5,558 nt of DNA from Nitrososphaeraceae archaeon (GTDB taxonomy: Archaea; Thermoproteota; Nitrososphaeria; Nitrososphaerales; Nitrososphaeraceae): contig JASHSN010000450.1 of assembly GCA_030038695.1 (NCBI GenBank), positions 1 through 5,558 on the forward strand, written 5' to 3'. Of the stretch, positions 4,904 through 5,558 are shown piece after piece. The notes below the pieces were generated by a model that worked only from the letters and a program-made list of their open reading frames with translations, had not been told where the DNA came from and ran no database searches. The first letter of the stretch is position 1. Every line of letters begins with the position of its first letter. The translations under genes were made by a program, and so were the position numbers.

Positions 4904-4925
4904 CTAGAAGTCTACAATTTTATGC

Positions 4926-4933
4926 TTTTTTTT
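4926..4933 (+). terminator. T8 run
   Basis: Eight T in a row follow the end of the gene fragment by about 22 bases. In archaea such a run alone can end transcription. It may be the old terminator of the degraded gene or the end of the DedA transcript, which has no clear T-run nearer to its stop. Confidence 0.35.
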
Positions 4934-5474
4934 CTGTTAATATGAGCTTGCGATTGTTTTTGTATTCACACGTTATACTCCGACTTCGATAAGCTGTGTT
5001 ATTTGTGTGAAGAATGTACTTTCATCCTTGTTTTGAATTATTCGCTGTGAACTGTAATAACGCGAAGCCTTAGCGGTACATTTTACGTCAGTGCATTTTG
5101 GCACAAAAAAGAAGGATCTTCCATGATTGTAGCCTGAAAAAAACAAGGAAAAAGCTGTACTGCAGCTCACAAGCTTTTACTTCTTGTAGTGTGGTATGAT
5201 AAAGTTCATATGCGAAATTGAGTATGGTCACAGACATGTCGAACCTCGCTTGCGACCATACTCGTCATTATGTATGCATTAAATTATTTAATAGCAGCTG
5301 CTACGAGAAGACCACGCTTGAAGTGTAATTAGCCCAATAAAATGTTTCATGTTTTGAAGAGATTCAGATTCCGTGGTTGTTACTTTATGTCGCTATGTCT
5401 GTTTAACTATGTATTATAATATTGTCTAGTTTTATCGTATTTTCTTAAATTCATCTACTTATATCCATAAATGA
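4934..5474. other. Non-coding stretch of about 540 bases
   Basis: No convincing gene is seen. A minus-strand frame (GTG at 5170 to 4973, 65 codons) contains KCTDVKC, which resembles half of a zinc knuckle. It has no ribosome site and a Phe/Ser-rich start made of T-runs, so I leave it out. The region holds the inverted repeat at 5220-5263 and an AT-rich inverted repeat ATTAAA-TTA-TTTAAT (5278-5292) that touches a 12-bp perfect palindrome TAGCAGCTGCTA (5292-5303). The clustering of hairpins would suit an untranslated RNA or a regulatory region, but no known RNA family is recognised. Confidence 0.4.
5220..5263. repeat. 10-bp inverted repeat related to the hairpin at 2727-2758
   Basis: GAGTATGGTC (5220-5229) pairs perfectly with GACCATACTC (5254-5263). 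The 24-base loop starts ACAG and contains the palindrome GACATGTC (5233-5240). ATGGTCACAG and G-Y-GACCATA are shared with the hairpin at 2727-2758, and both loops contain AACCT. The arms are offset by three bases between the two copies, so each has kept its own complementarity. Confidence 0.45.
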
Positions 5475-5480
5475 GCTAAT

Positions 5481-5488
5481 CTTATATT
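5481..5488 (+). promoter_or_regulatory. TATA box of the DUF5679-type gene
   Basis: CTTATATT is centred about 26 bases before the TTG at 5511. That is the archaeal TATA-to-transcript-start distance, so the transcript would be leaderless and begin at the start codon. A second AT-rich candidate, CTTATATCC, lies at 5458-5466. Confidence 0.45.
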
Positions 5489-5510
5489 CAAGTATGAGAA
5501 CTATGACAAA

Positions 5511-5558
5511 TTGACAACAGAAGGATACTGTGTAAAATGTAAGGTTAGGCGAAGTATG
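5511..5558 (+). CDS. Start of a DUF5679-type zinc-ribbon protein (3' end outside the window)
   Basis: The last 16 codons read (M)TTEGYCVKCKVRRSM. This closely resembles the first half of the small DUF5679 proteins common in Nitrososphaerota and other archaea, which begin with a few residues, then GYCVKC(R/K)xKRxM. They usually carry a second Cys-x-x-Cys after the window's end, to make a zinc ribbon. Their function is unknown. The start is taken as TTG at 5511, since the in-frame stop at 5472-5474 leaves no ATG or GTG between. The ATG at 5503-5505 is in another frame and meets a TGA three codons later, at 5512-5514, overlapping the TTG. No Shine-Dalgarno is present, in line with a leaderless transcript from the TATA box at 5481-5488. 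A base missing near 5503-5513, which would join that ATG, is the alternative. Confidence 0.7.
   Translation, partial: MTTEGYCVKCKVRRSM

Noticed and set aside
4719..4907. A 62-codon plus-strand frame starting at TTG
   Set aside because: It overlaps the more protein-like frame at 4766-4903 and has no ribosome site; residues look random.
4973..5170. A 65-codon minus-strand frame with KCTDVKC
   Set aside because: The Cys pair hints at a zinc knuckle, but there is no second pair, no ribosome site, and the rest is rich in Phe and Ser from T-runs.
1..5558. tRNA genes, CRISPR arrays, transposases, integrases or defence genes
   Set aside because: I looked for T-arm-like GTTCRANYC strings, regularly spaced repeats and recombinase motifs on both strands and found none that hold up; the LNTAIRE repeats are too few and too unevenly spaced for CRISPR.

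Overview
The window looks like chromosomal DNA from an ammonia-oxidising archaeon of the Nitrososphaerota (Thaumarchaeota), probably Nitrososphaerales. The evidence is the start of a small Cys-x-x-Cys zinc-ribbon protein of the DUF5679 type at the right edge, short or missing leaders with AT-rich TATA-like boxes about 26 bases before starts, a membrane-anchored protein with a YtkA-like extracytoplasmic domain, and several tiny secreted proteins in an AT-rich, loosely packed region. The assignment rests on protein character only; there is no rRNA or tRNA.

Left third (1-1926): the 3' end of an unrecognised protein lies at the left edge (1-132). Its C-terminal motif LNTAIREPSRI is repeated at once in another frame (117-168) and again, frameshifted, at 1839-1926. 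These direct repeats bracket two paralogous minus-strand genes for a secreted protein that resembles the aegerolysin / crystal-protein-ET79 beta-sandwich family. The copy at 1256-1714 is intact with a signal peptide. The copy at 451-836 has lost its signal peptide and carries a one-base frameshift in a C run. Between repeat and dead copy is a GC-rich patch with nested inverted repeats. Between the two copies are about 400 bases with only tiny ORFs.

Middle (1940-3617, all minus strand): a small protein with a C-terminal coiled coil, a 64-residue secreted histidine-rich peptide with a strong Shine-Dalgarno sequence, a 300-base non-coding stretch with two clear hairpins, and a membrane-anchored protein with a signal peptide, a YtkA/FixH-like Ig-type domain and a C-terminal anchor.

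Right (3618-5558): a promoter region with an 8-bp operator-like palindrome, a well-conserved DedA-family (VTT domain) membrane protein at 3995-4606, then about 900 bases without an intact gene. That stretch holds a gene fragment without a start (4766-4903), a T-run, a hairpin related to the one at 2727-2758 and a 12-bp palindrome. The window ends in the DUF5679-type gene.

The common theme is the cell surface: at least three of the better-supported products are exported or membrane-bound. No defence system, CRISPR array, transposase or integrase is visible. The most unusual content is the repeat-bracketed pair of archaeal aegerolysin-like genes, one live and one dead, and the histidine-rich secreted miniprotein.
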